From Rubrobacter sp. (GTDB taxonomy: Bacteria > Actinomycetota > Rubrobacteria > Rubrobacterales > Rubrobacteraceae): a stretch of 11,488 nucleotides of DNA. A model generated the notes under the pieces. It searched no databases. It was not told the DNA's origin and worked only from the letters and a program-made list of their open reading frames with translations. The stretch is taken from contig JADDPR010000151.1 of assembly GCA_016781775.1 (NCBI GenBank), forward strand, positions 1-11,488. The letters are read 5' to 3'. Shown piece after piece: positions 1-6,278 of this stretch (position 1 is its first letter; each line of letters opens with the position of its first letter). The position numbers and the translations under genes are program-made.

Positions 1-7
1 AGAGTCG

Positions 8-46
8 GCACGGAGGATCAGCGGCCTCGCGCGTGCTCCTCCGTGC
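8..46. repeat. 10-bp perfect inverted repeat upstream of the MFS gene
   Basis: GCACGGAGGA (8-17) and TCCTCCGTGC (37-46) are exact reverse complements separated by 19 bases. The right arm runs into a possible extended -10 box at 44-52. It could be an operator for the transporter gene or the terminator hairpin of a gene left of the window. No T-run follows, which argues against a standard intrinsic terminator. Confidence 0.5.
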
Positions 47-52
47 TACCCT
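44..52 (+). promoter_or_regulatory. Possible extended -10 box for the MFS gene
   Basis: TG-C-TACCCT matches the TGNTANNNT pattern seen before other genes in this window. Initiation would fall near 59, giving a leader of about 45 nt with a small GC hairpin (GGGCC/GGCCC arms at 59-63 and 69-73). No convincing -35 box is visible. Confidence 0.3.
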
Positions 53-104
53 CCCCGGGGGCCTACACGGCCCGGTCATTCATATTGGGCTCCGGGGGTG
101 GTAG

Positions 105-1283
105 TTGGCGGGGGTGATCGAGGAGGGCGATCTCAAGGGCCGGTTGCGGCTGCTGAGGGCGGCGGCTTTTCTGAGCACCTTCGACAGGTTCACGGCGGCG
201 CCGATGCTGGTTACGATCGCGGTCGGGCTCGGGGCCTCGCTGGAGGAGGTCGCGTGGTCGGCGAGCCTCTACTACCTGCTCTACGGGGCGATGCAGCCGG
301 TATGGGGGACGCTCTCGGACAGGCTCGGGCGGGTGCGGGTGATCCGGCTGGCGCTCGTGGGCGTCCTGGTGCCGGGCCTCGTCTCGGCGCTCGCCCCGAA
401 CCTCGCGACGCTCGTGGTGGGCCGGGCGCTCGCGGGCGGGCTGTTCGCGGCGGTGATCCCCGCCTCGCTCGTGTACATCGGGGATACGGTCCCGATGAAC
501 GTGCGCCAGAGGGCTCTGGCCGACCAGCTCGCGACGAGCGCGGTCGCGACGGCGCTAGCGACCGGGACGGCGGGGGTGACGGCCTACCTCGGGCTCTGGC
601 GGGTAGCGTTCGCGGTACCCGTCCTCGCGTCGGCGGCCCTCGGGCTCTTCCTGCTCTCCCGCCTCCCGGAACCGGAGAGGGAGGTCGGCGCGGGGCCGCT
701 GGCCCGGCTCGGGATCGCCGTCCGGAAGCCCTGGGCCGGGCTCGTCGTGACCCTCGCGCTGATCGAGGGCGGCGTGATCCTGGGCTTCCTCACCTACCTC
801 GCCCCCGCGCTGGAGAGCGTGGGCTACAGCGCCGCCGTCTCCGGGCTGGTCGTCGGCTTGTACGGCCTCGCAACGCTCGGCTGGACGCGGGTACTCAGGC
901 TCGTCTCCGGAAGGTTGGGCAGGCACGTCTTGCTGCTCGTGGGCGGCGCGCTGCTCGCGCTCGGATACGCGGCGGGCGCCCTGGGCCAGAACCTCGTCGG
1001 CATCTCGATCGCGGCCTGCCTCGTGGGCGGCGGCTTCGCCTTTATGCACTCGACGCTCCAGACGTGGTCGACCGAGGTCGTCCCCGAAGCGCGGGCGACC
1101 GTGATCTCCTTTTTCGCCGCCGCCCTGTTCGTGGGCAGCGGCGTGGCGACGACCGCCGCCGCCCCGCTCGCCGAGGCCGGCTCCTTCGCCACGCTCTTCG
1201 CCCTCGCCGCGGTCGCGGCCGTCCCTTTGGCCCTGCTGGCCGGCTTCGCCCGCCTCCGCTACGACGCCGGCAAGAAGCCCTAG
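105..1283 (+). CDS. MFS transporter, 12 membrane segments
   Basis: Major facilitator superfamily permease of 392 residues, the usual length for a 12-helix drug/H+ or metabolite antiporter. The helices are visible as hydrophobic stretches rich in Ala, Leu, Gly and Val. The signature loop between helices 2 and 3 is present as GTLSDRLGRVR (68-78), with the matching second-half loop SGRLGRHVLL at 268-277. Near 163-170 the sequence LWRVAFAV resembles the helix 5 region of efflux proteins. The TTG at 105 is preceded by the purine-rich GGGGGTGG; a GTG at 114 is an alternative start and would remove three residues. The substrate cannot be read from the sequence. The next gene starts 36 bp downstream but seems to have its own promoter, so an operon is uncertain. 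Confidence 0.85.
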   Translation: MAGVIEEGDLKGRLRLLRAAAFLSTFDRFTAAPMLVTIAVGLGASLEEVAWSASLYYLLYGAMQPVWGTLSDRLGRVRVIRLALVGVLVPGLVSALAPNLATLVVGRALAGGLFAAVIPASLVYIGDTVPMNVRQRALADQLATSAVATALATGTAGVTAYLGLWRVAFAVPVLASAALGLFLLSRLPEPEREVGAGPLARLGIAVRKPWAGLVVTLALIEGGVILGFLTYLAPALESVGYSAAVSGLVVGLYGLATLGWTRVLRLVSGRLGRHVLLLVGGALLALGYAAGALGQNLVGISIAACLVGGGFAFMHSTLQTWSTEVVPEARATVISFFAAALFVGSGVATTAAAPLAEAGSFATLFALAAVAAVPLALLAGFARLRYDAGKKP

Positions 1284-1312
1284 CTTCCAGCCGGCCCGCC
1301 CGGTGTTAAGCT
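1284..1312 (+). promoter_or_regulatory. Promoter of the HipA-like kinase, probably leaderless
   Basis: An extended -10 element TG-T-TAAGCT lies at 1304-1312. Seven bases separate its last T from the ATG at 1320, so transcription would start at or next to the start codon. There is no Shine-Dalgarno sequence before this ATG, which supports a leaderless mRNA. The -35 candidate CTTCCA at 1284-1289 matches TTGACA at only three positions. Confidence 0.45.
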
Positions 1313-1319
1313 CCCCGGA

Positions 1320-2153
1320 ATGGCTACGGAACGGCAAGTAGGACAAGGCTCCCCGAAGACTTTGAGGACCGTCACGACGACGCGTTACGTGACGCCCCTG
1401 CGCGAGGGCGGCTCGCTCCCGGCGATCGTCGAGGCCGACGATCTCGGCACGTACGTCTTGAAGTTTCGGGGCGCGGGCCAGGGCCGCAAGACGCTCGTGG
1501 CGGAGGTCGTCGCGGGCGAGCTGGCGCGAACCCTCGGGCTGAACGTGCCGGAGATCGTGTACGCCGAGCTCGACCCGGACCTCGCCCGCACCGAGCCCGA
1601 CCCCGAGATACAGGACCTCCTGCGGGCGAGCGGCGGCCTGAACGTGGCCCTCGACTACCTGCCGGGTTCTTTAGGCTTCGATCCGCTCGTCTCCCCGCCG
1701 GGGCCGGAGCTCGCATCGCGCATCGTGTGGTTCGACGCGCTGGTCCAGAACGTCGACCGCTCCCCGCGCAACACCAACCTCCTCGTGTGGCACGGGAACC
1801 TCTGGCTTATAGACCACGGGGCCGCGCTCTACTTCCACCACAACTGGCCGGGCCTCGGGGGACCGGGCCTCGCCACCGCGATCCAGCGCCCCTACGTCGC
1901 CGCGCGCGAACACGTCCTGCTCCCCTTCGCGAAAGCGCTACGCGAGGTCGACGAGGCGCTCGCCCCCTCGCTCACGGAGGACGTCCTGCGCGAGGTGGTG
2001 GACCTCGTCCCCGACGAGTGGCTGATGGGCGAGCCGGGGTTCGAGGGGGCACAAGGGGTGCGCGACGCCTACGTCGAGTACCTCTCCGCCCGCCTGCGCG
2101 GGCCGAGGACTTGGGTAGGGGCGCTCGAGGAGGCGCGTGGGCGAGCTGTTTGA
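1320..2153 (+). CDS. HipA-like kinase (HipA_2-type), partner of DUF3037
   Basis: A 277-residue protein with the core of the HipA/PI-kinase-like fold but without the HipA N-terminal domain, and with no HipB antitoxin gene beside it. The motifs are in the expected order. YVLKFRG (45-51) gives the nucleotide-binding Lys48. NVDRSPRNTN (144-153) is the catalytic loop, with Asp146 and Asn151 spaced as in HipA. IDHG (164-167) gives the metal-binding Asp165. The protein therefore looks catalytically competent as a kinase, but its substrate is unknown. The gene overlaps the following DUF3037 gene by 17 bp, so the two are almost certainly co-translated. From family knowledge this kinase and DUF3037 are often adjacent; I know of no established function for the pair. 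The ATG lacks a ribosome binding site and sits just after a -10 box. Confidence 0.82.
   Translation: MATERQVGQGSPKTLRTVTTTRYVTPLREGGSLPAIVEADDLGTYVLKFRGAGQGRKTLVAEVVAGELARTLGLNVPEIVYAELDPDLARTEPDPEIQDLLRASGGLNVALDYLPGSLGFDPLVSPPGPELASRIVWFDALVQNVDRSPRNTNLLVWHGNLWLIDHGAALYFHHNWPGLGGPGLATAIQRPYVAAREHVLLPFAKALREVDEALAPSLTEDVLREVVDLVPDEWLMGEPGFEGAQGVRDAYVEYLSARLRGPRTWVGALEEARGRAV
2127..2133 (+). promoter_or_regulatory. Ribosome binding site of the DUF3037 gene
   Basis: GAGGAGG lies within the end of the kinase gene, three bases before GTG 2137. It supports this start and translational coupling to the upstream gene. Confidence 0.6.
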
Positions 2154-2523
2154 GTACGCGGTGCTCCGGGTGGTCCCGCGGGTCGAGCGCGGCGAGTTTC
2201 TGAACGCGGGCGTCGTGCTCCACTGCGCCACGAAAGGCTTCCTCGACGCCCGCGTCCACCTCGACCTCGCGCGTCTCTCGGCCTTGGACCCGGAGGCCGA
2301 TGGGGCCGCCGTGCTCGCCCACCTCGAGGCCACGCGGCTCGTCTGCGCGGGCGGGCCCGGGGCGGGCTACGTGGGCCTCATGCCGAAGAGCCAGCGTTTC
2401 GGCTGGCTTACGGCGCCGCGCAGCGCCGTGGTCCAGCCCTCCCCCGTGCACACGGGCTTCTCGGAGGACCCCGGGGAGGCCCTGGAGCACCTCCTGCGCG
2501 TCATGGTCCTCCCGCCGGGCTGA
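2137..2523 (+). CDS. DUF3037 family protein
   Basis: Small 128-residue protein with the family hallmarks: an opening strand FEYAVLRVVPRVERGEFLNAG (5-25) and a later segment with WLTAPRSAVVQPSPVHTG. No signal peptide or membrane segment is visible, so it is probably cytoplasmic. The biochemical role is unknown. It starts at GTG 17 bp inside the kinase gene and is preceded by GAGGAGG, which indicates coupled translation with the kinase. It may be a regulator, partner or substrate of that kinase; this is inference from gene order only. The family assignment is by recalled motif and should be confirmed by profile search. Confidence 0.8.
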   Translation: MGELFEYAVLRVVPRVERGEFLNAGVVLHCATKGFLDARVHLDLARLSALDPEADGAAVLAHLEATRLVCAGGPGAGYVGLMPKSQRFGWLTAPRSAVVQPSPVHTGFSEDPGEALEHLLRVMVLPPG

Positions 2524-2529
2524 GGCAGG

Positions 2530-2559
2530 TTTAAACGGCTCAGGTCCCTGTGATAGCCT
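2530..2559 (+). promoter_or_regulatory. Promoter of the DUF2723 gene
   Basis: TTTAAA (2530-2535, four matches to TTGACA) is followed 18 bases later by TAGCCT (2554-2559), with TG at 2551-2552 forming an extended -10 element. Initiation would be near 2566, exactly at TTG 2566 or three bases before GTG 2569. No Shine-Dalgarno sequence is present, so the mRNA is probably leaderless or has only a few leader bases. This is the best-matched promoter in the window. Confidence 0.55.
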
Positions 2560-2565
2560 CTCGGC

Positions 2566-4092
2566 TTGGTGAAGACGCTGACGAAACCGGGCACGAAGGG
2601 TAAGACAGAGGGCGCGAGCCGCTGGTTCGTCTCCCCGGCGTGGATCGCCGGCGCGGGCGTCGGGTTGCTTGCTTTCGTCCTCTACCTCCTCACCCTCGCC
2701 CCCACCATCCTCTACTACACGGACGAGATGAAGGACTCGGCGGTCCTCCCGACGATAGCCTACACGTTGGGCATCAGCCACCCGACCGGCTACCCGACCT
2801 ACACGATACTGACGCACCTCTTCACCTACCTACCCGTCGGGGACGTGGCGTACAGGGTGAACCTCGCCTCGGCGGTCTTCGGGGCGCTCGCGGTGGCGGC
2901 ACTGTACGGCGCGGGGCTACGCCTCGGCAGGAGTATCCCGGCGGCGCTCGCCGGCGCCCTGGCGCTCGGCACGAGCCCGCTGTTCTGGAGCCAGGCCGTC
3001 ATCGCCGAGGTCTACACCCTGCACATCCTCTTTCTGGTAACGGCGCTCCTCGTCCTGCTCGTGTGGCGGGAGAAGCGGGAGGATAAGTACCTCTTGCTCG
3101 CCGCCGCCGTTATAGGGCTCGCCATGACGCACAACCTGACCAGCGGCCTGCTCCTGCCGACCGCCGCTGCCTTCGTCCTCCTCGTCGAGCCCCGGAAGAT
3201 CCTGGATTGGAAGATTATCCTGAAGGGCATCGGCGTCTTCCTTGCCTCGCTTCTCCCCTACGCCTACCTGCCAATCAGGGCGCGCATGGACCCGGTGATG
3301 AACGTCGAGGACCCGTCAAACTGGGAGCGGTTCAAGGACCTCGTCACCGGCGGCGAGTTCAAGGCAAACATGTGGGCCTTCGGGCCGGAGGAGCTGCCCG
3401 CACGGGTCGCGATGTACCTCGACTATCTCACCGACGAGCTCCACTGGGCCCTTCTGATCGCCGCGGTCGCCGGGGTCGCGTACACGCTCCTGCGCGACCG
3501 GGCGGCGTTCGCCCTGCTCGCTCTCCCCTACGCGGGCTTCCTCATCTACGCCCTCGAGTACGACATCGAGGACATCCACTACTACTTTATCCCGACGTAC
3601 GCGATCCTCGCCGTATGGGCGAGCGCCGGCCTCGCGACCGCCCTGCGCGGAGCAAGTAGGCTGGGCGCAAGGACCCCGAAGCTCCGCACCACAGCCGTCG
3701 TCGCGCTCTCGATCCTCGCGCTCTCAATACCGCTGTGGGGCCTGCCGGAGACGTACCGCACGGTCGACAGGAGCGAGGACTACGAGGGGCGCAGGATCTT
3801 GGAGGCCGTCGTCGAGAACACAGCCCCGAACGCCATCGTGCTCCAACACCGCGGCCCCCTGAAATACATGGAGTTGGTCGAGGGCCGCCGCACGGACATA
3901 CAGGTGTGGAACTTCGCCCAACCCAACGGACAGGAGGAAGGCGTCGAAGCGTACAACGCGATCCAGGAAGGCCGCTTCTACATCCTCTACCCCAACAAGG
4001 GCAAGACGCGCCAGTTTGAAGACGGCGGCTACAAGCTCGTCCCCGTCGAGGGGAAGATGCTCTACAGAGTAGATCCAGGGGAGGGCGCGTAA
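2566..4092 (+). CDS. DUF2723 membrane protein, GT-C/protein O-mannosyltransferase-like
   Basis: Integral membrane protein of about 508 residues. The first helix (26-46) is followed by a loop with TDE at 52-54 and then LGISHPTGYPTY (68-79), the hallmark HP(T/P)GYP block of DUF2723. About ten hydrophobic segments follow (near 100-120, 125-146, 149-167, 175-207, 222-237, 292-308, 313-330, 341-362 and 376-395). The last ~110 residues are a soluble C-terminal domain, presumably extracytoplasmic. Eukaryotic TMEM260, in the same family, is a protein O-mannosyltransferase. An acidic loop near the first helix suits a GT-C enzyme using a lipid-linked sugar, so a glycosyltransferase role is reasonable but unproven; donor and acceptor are unknown. 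Start is TTG 2566 or GTG 2569, both without a ribosome binding site. No other glycan gene is in the window. Confidence 0.78.
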   Translation: MVKTLTKPGTKGKTEGASRWFVSPAWIAGAGVGLLAFVLYLLTLAPTILYYTDEMKDSAVLPTIAYTLGISHPTGYPTYTILTHLFTYLPVGDVAYRVNLASAVFGALAVAALYGAGLRLGRSIPAALAGALALGTSPLFWSQAVIAEVYTLHILFLVTALLVLLVWREKREDKYLLLAAAVIGLAMTHNLTSGLLLPTAAAFVLLVEPRKILDWKIILKGIGVFLASLLPYAYLPIRARMDPVMNVEDPSNWERFKDLVTGGEFKANMWAFGPEELPARVAMYLDYLTDELHWALLIAAVAGVAYTLLRDRAAFALLALPYAGFLIYALEYDIEDIHYYFIPTYAILAVWASAGLATALRGASRLGARTPKLRTTAVVALSILALSIPLWGLPETYRTVDRSEDYEGRRILEAVVENTAPNAIVLQHRGPLKYMELVEGRRTDIQVWNFAQPNGQEEGVEAYNAIQEGRFYILYPNKGKTRQFEDGGYKLVPVEGKMLYRVDPGEGA

Positions 4093-4229
4093 CAGGCCGT
4101 CATCCCCTCCCGCCCGGTTCGAGGGCGAAGTAGAGCGGTCTATGCCGAGCGACGCCGCAAAGTTCATCGAGCCGCGTTCGTCCCCCGGAAAGCGCGGGGC
4201 ATCCGGCAGGAGCGCGGCGCATCTCGGGC
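4093..4229. other. Convergent intergenic region with weak hairpin
   Basis: This 137-bp gap separates the ends of two converging genes. It holds a GC-rich stem, CCCCG (4185-4189 region) pairing with CGGGG about seven bases later. It could help terminate both transcripts, but there is no T-run on either strand. I see no gene here. Confidence 0.25.
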
Positions 4230-4649
4230 TTATGCCGCGCCCCGGGAGAGGCGGGCCACGAATTCCCTGGGGACGCGGCTCGGGCGTCCGGTCGAGGTCT
4301 CTATGCATCCGTGGCGGGTGCGTCCCGTGGCGACGACCTCGCCATCGCGCAGGACCTCGTACTCGAACCAGAAGGAGGCCTTGCCGAAGTCCGCGAGGGT
4401 CGTCTTCAGGGTAAGGTCGTCGTCGAAGCGGGCCGCGCGCTTGTAGAAGGCGTGGGCCTCCACCACGACGAAGCCGTAACCGGCCCTCTCCATCTCCCTG
4501 TACGAGAGGCCGGCGGCGCGGAGCCACTCCACGCGGCCGACCTCGAAGTAGGAGAGGTAGTTGGAGTTGTTGACGATGCCTTGGGCGTCGGTCTCGCCGT
4601 AGCGGACGCGGAGCTTCGTCTCGTGGACCGTGGGGGCTTCGGGGCTCAA
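4230..4649 (-). CDS. YbgC/FadM-type acyl-CoA thioesterase (4HBT hotdog fold)
   Basis: A 139-residue hotdog-fold protein, the normal length for this family. The N-terminal motif RYGETDAQGIVNNSNYLSYF (17-36) is the YbgC/4-hydroxybenzoyl-CoA thioesterase active-site region; Asp21 is the likely catalytic acid, followed by the helix EVGRVEWLR. It would hydrolyse an acyl-CoA to the free acid and CoA in the cytoplasm; chain-length preference cannot be read. The TTG start at 4649 overlaps the TGA of the enoyl-CoA hydratase gene by 4 bases (TTGA). The purine run AAGGGGA just before it is too close for a normal ribosome binding site, so translation is probably coupled by re-initiation. It is the last gene of the acyl-CoA cluster. 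No other start codon lies nearby before the motif. Confidence 0.82.
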   Translation of the reverse strand: MSPEAPTVHETKLRVRYGETDAQGIVNNSNYLSYFEVGRVEWLRAAGLSYREMERAGYGFVVVEAHAFYKRAARFDDDLTLKTTLADFGKASFWFEYEVLRDGEVVATGRTRHGCIETSTGRPSRVPREFVARLSRGAA

Positions 4650-5419
4650 CTCCCCTTGAACTGGGCCTTGCGCTTCTCGACGAAGGCGCCCATGCCTTCC
4701 TTCGCGTCCTCGGTGGAGAAGAGCAACCCGAACTGATCCGCCTCGTACTCCAGGCCGCTTATAAGGTCCACGTCCAGGGCGCGGTTCGCCGCCGCCTTCG
4801 CCATCCGGATGGCGAGGGGGCCGTTCGCGGCGATCTGCGCGGCGAGCTCCCTTGAGGCGTTCAGCGCCTCGCCCTCGGGGACGACGCGGTTGACGAGGTT
4901 GATCATCCGGGCCTCCTCGGCCTTGATGCGCCTGCCGGAGAAGATCAACTCCTTCGCGATCCCGGGGCCCACGAGCCGGGGGAGCCTCTGCGTCCCGCCC
5001 ATGCCCGGCAGGATGCCGAGGGAGACCTCCGGGAAGCCGAGCAGGGCGTTCTCGGCCGCGATCCGGATGTCGCAGGCCAGGGCAACCTCGCAGCCGCCGC
5101 CCAGGGCGAAGCCGTTTATCGCCGCGATCGTGGGCACCGGGCTCCGGTCCAGAAGCGCCGTCGCCGCGTGCCCGAGCTCGGCGAACCTTTTCGCCTCCAT
5201 CGGGGCCATCTGGCTCATCACCGCGATGTCCGCGCCCGCGATAAAGGCCCGGTTCCCCGCGCCCGTTACGATGACGGCACGCGGCGGGTCCGCCTCCAGA
5301 TCCAGAAGGGCCTGCCCGATCTCCTCCACGACCTGCGGGTTCAGAGCGTTGAGCTTGTCCTGGCGGTCTATCGTGAGGATCGCAATGCTATCCTCACGCT
5401 CCAGCTTCACGAAATCCAA
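4646..5419 (-). CDS. Enoyl-CoA hydratase/crotonase (3-hydroxybutyryl-CoA dehydratase-like)
   Basis: Crotonase-superfamily protein of 257 residues, the typical length for a mono-functional enoyl-CoA hydratase. The CoA-binding/oxyanion segment AFIAGADI is at 58-65. GGGCE (107-111) and GFPEVSLGILPG (128-139) provide the two catalytic glutamates, Glu111 and Glu131, spaced 20 apart as Glu144/Glu164 are in rat mitochondrial hydratase. Both acids are present, so hydration of 2-enoyl-CoA (for example crotonyl-CoA) to 3-hydroxyacyl-CoA is expected rather than an isomerase-only activity. The start is TTG 5419, preceded by GGGAGG at 5425-5430 with five bases between. It overlaps the downstream thioesterase by 4 bp. 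A 311-bp gap separates it from the cobalamin-binding subunit gene upstream, so it may have its own promoter. Confidence 0.88.
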   Translation of the reverse strand: MDFVKLEREDSIAILTIDRQDKLNALNPQVVEEIGQALLDLEADPPRAVIVTGAGNRAFIAGADIAVMSQMAPMEAKRFAELGHAATALLDRSPVPTIAAINGFALGGGCEVALACDIRIAAENALLGFPEVSLGILPGMGGTQRLPRLVGPGIAKELIFSGRRIKAEEARMINLVNRVVPEGEALNASRELAAQIAANGPLAIRMAKAAANRALDVDLISGLEYEADQFGLLFSTEDAKEGMGAFVEKRKAQFKGS

Positions 5420-5730
5420 TATGGCCTCCCTTTAAATACGGCCGGTTCGTACTTCGGCCTGTCTTCACCCGTTCTGCACACCTCCGCTAGTCTAGTGAAC
5501 GAGGGCCGGGGCCGCTCGGCACAGGCGAGATCTACCCATGATGGAGGTGACAGGGCTATGCGGCGGCACTGATCGGACTGCGGCCGTCGATCGCGCCGAA
5601 CTATCGCCGATCCCCGTAAAGACCATCTTCCGACCCATGCGGAGGTCGAAGGTCTCGTCACCCGCCCGAGCCGTAGCTCCCCTATACCGGAGGATCCCGC
5701 GTGACTCACGGGCCCGATGATCGGCTGGTA
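5420..5730. other. 311-bp intergenic region inside the acyl-CoA cluster
   Basis: No convincing gene is present: the open frames on both strands have no recognisable motif and no well-placed ribosome binding site. Contents are a candidate -10 box at 5489-5494 on the minus strand, dispersed short inverted repeats (GATCGG at 5571, CCGATC at 5607), and a run of three palindromes at 5701-5742. I looked for cobalamin-riboswitch and T-box signatures and did not recognise either. Confidence 0.5.
5489..5494 (-). promoter_or_regulatory. Possible -10 box upstream of the enoyl-CoA hydratase gene
   Basis: TAGACT on the minus strand fits the actinobacterial TANNNT -10 consensus. It would give a leader of about 60 nt ending with GGGAGG before TTG 5419. 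I find no matching -35 box and no TG extension, so support is weak. Confidence 0.25.
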
Positions 5731-5742
5731 TCAGCTGACCAG
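5701..5742. repeat. Three consecutive palindromes at the 3' end of the B12-subunit gene
   Basis: GTGA-C-TCAC (5701-5709), CCGAT-G-ATCGG (5714-5724) and CTGGT(8 bases)ACCAG (5725-5742) follow one another. The last spans the TGA stop of the cobalamin-binding subunit gene. They could form short hairpins in mRNA on the minus strand, but no T-run follows. Confidence 0.4.
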
Positions 5743-6126
5743 TTGACCCTGGAGGTACTCCACGGCTTTTCTCGTCGGGGTACCGGGGGTGAAGACCTCG
5801 CCAACGCCGGCCTCTTTCAGCTTCGGGATGTCTTGCTTGGGGATGGTTCCGCCGCAGAAGACGAGGATGTCCTCGGCGTCGTTCTCCTTGAGGAGGTCGA
5901 TTATGCGGGGCAGGAGGGTCATGTGGGCGCCGGAGAGGATGGAGACCCCTATGGCGTCGGCGTCCTCCTGGATCGTCGCCTCGACGACCTGCTCGGGGGT
6001 CTGGTGAAGGCCGGTGTAGATCACCTCCATCCCCGCGTCCCGGAGCGCCCGCGCGATGATCTTGGCCCCCCGGTCGTGCCCGTCCAGCCCGACCTTCGCC
6101 ACCACTACCCGTATCGTATCGGCCAC
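5731..6126 (-). CDS. Cobalamin-binding small subunit of acyl-CoA mutase (IcmB-like)
   Basis: A 131-residue free-standing B12-binding domain, the usual size for the small subunit of split mutases. The base-off/His-on signature is complete: DGHDRG (15-20, DxHxxG with His17 as lower cobalt ligand), SIL at 62-64 (SxL), and CGG near 91-93. It binds adenosylcobalamin and forms the holoenzyme with the large subunit encoded 152 bp upstream on the same strand. The GTG start at 6126 is preceded by GGGAGG with six bases between. Two-subunit organisation is shared by isobutyryl-CoA, 2-hydroxyisobutyryl-CoA and archaeal-type methylmalonyl-CoA mutases, so this subunit does not define the substrate. No MeaB/ArgK-type GTPase chaperone gene is in the window; one may lie elsewhere. 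Confidence 0.9.
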   Translation of the reverse strand: MADTIRVVVAKVGLDGHDRGAKIIARALRDAGMEVIYTGLHQTPEQVVEATIQEDADAIGVSILSGAHMTLLPRIIDLLKENDAEDILVFCGGTIPKQDIPKLKEAGVGEVFTPGTPTRKAVEYLQGQLVS

Positions 6127-6278
6127 GAATGCCTCCCTCTGGTCAGCAGCTATCGGCTATCGGCGGTCAGCCCTCGGCTCTCCCGCACCGATCCGCCTCC
6201 GAGCGCCCGGCTGTCCTTCCCCTCCAAACGCTTGCTCAGCGGGGTTTCTCCGCCTTATCGGTGGTCGGCTGACCGGCC
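6127..6278. other. Intergenic spacer between mutase subunits, with degenerate heptad repeats
   Basis: The 152-bp spacer has CTATCGG-type heptads at both ends and a non-repetitive 70-base centre. The ribosome binding site of the small-subunit gene (GGGAGG, minus strand) lies at its left edge. No gene is visible in it. Confidence 0.5.
6149..6183. repeat. Degenerate tandem heptad repeat
   Basis: Five consecutive 7-base units begin with GC: GCTATCG, GCTATCG, GCGGTCA, GCCCTCG, GCTCTCC. The first two are identical and the rest decay. A related stretch (TTATCGG, TGGTCGG, CTGACCG) occurs at 6255-6275. Confidence 0.5.

Noticed and set aside
98..1309. 403-codon plus-strand frame overlapping the MFS gene
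   Set aside because: Gly/Arg-rich frame shadow without hydrophobic helices; the overlapping frame at 105-1283 has the transporter motifs.
1972..2817. 281-codon minus-strand frame across the DUF3037 gene
   Set aside because: Charged low-complexity translation crossing three real plus-strand genes and two promoters; no motif.
5407..5709. 100-codon minus-strand frame in the gap before the hydratase gene
   Set aside because: No recognisable motif, no ribosome binding site before its GTG, and it runs over the hydratase start in a different frame.
5420..5730. Possible cobalamin riboswitch near the B12-dependent mutase genes
   Set aside because: I did not find the B12-box core (GCCACTG-like) in proper context on the minus strand, and the gap lies downstream of both mutase subunit genes rather than before them. 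A covariance search would be decisive.
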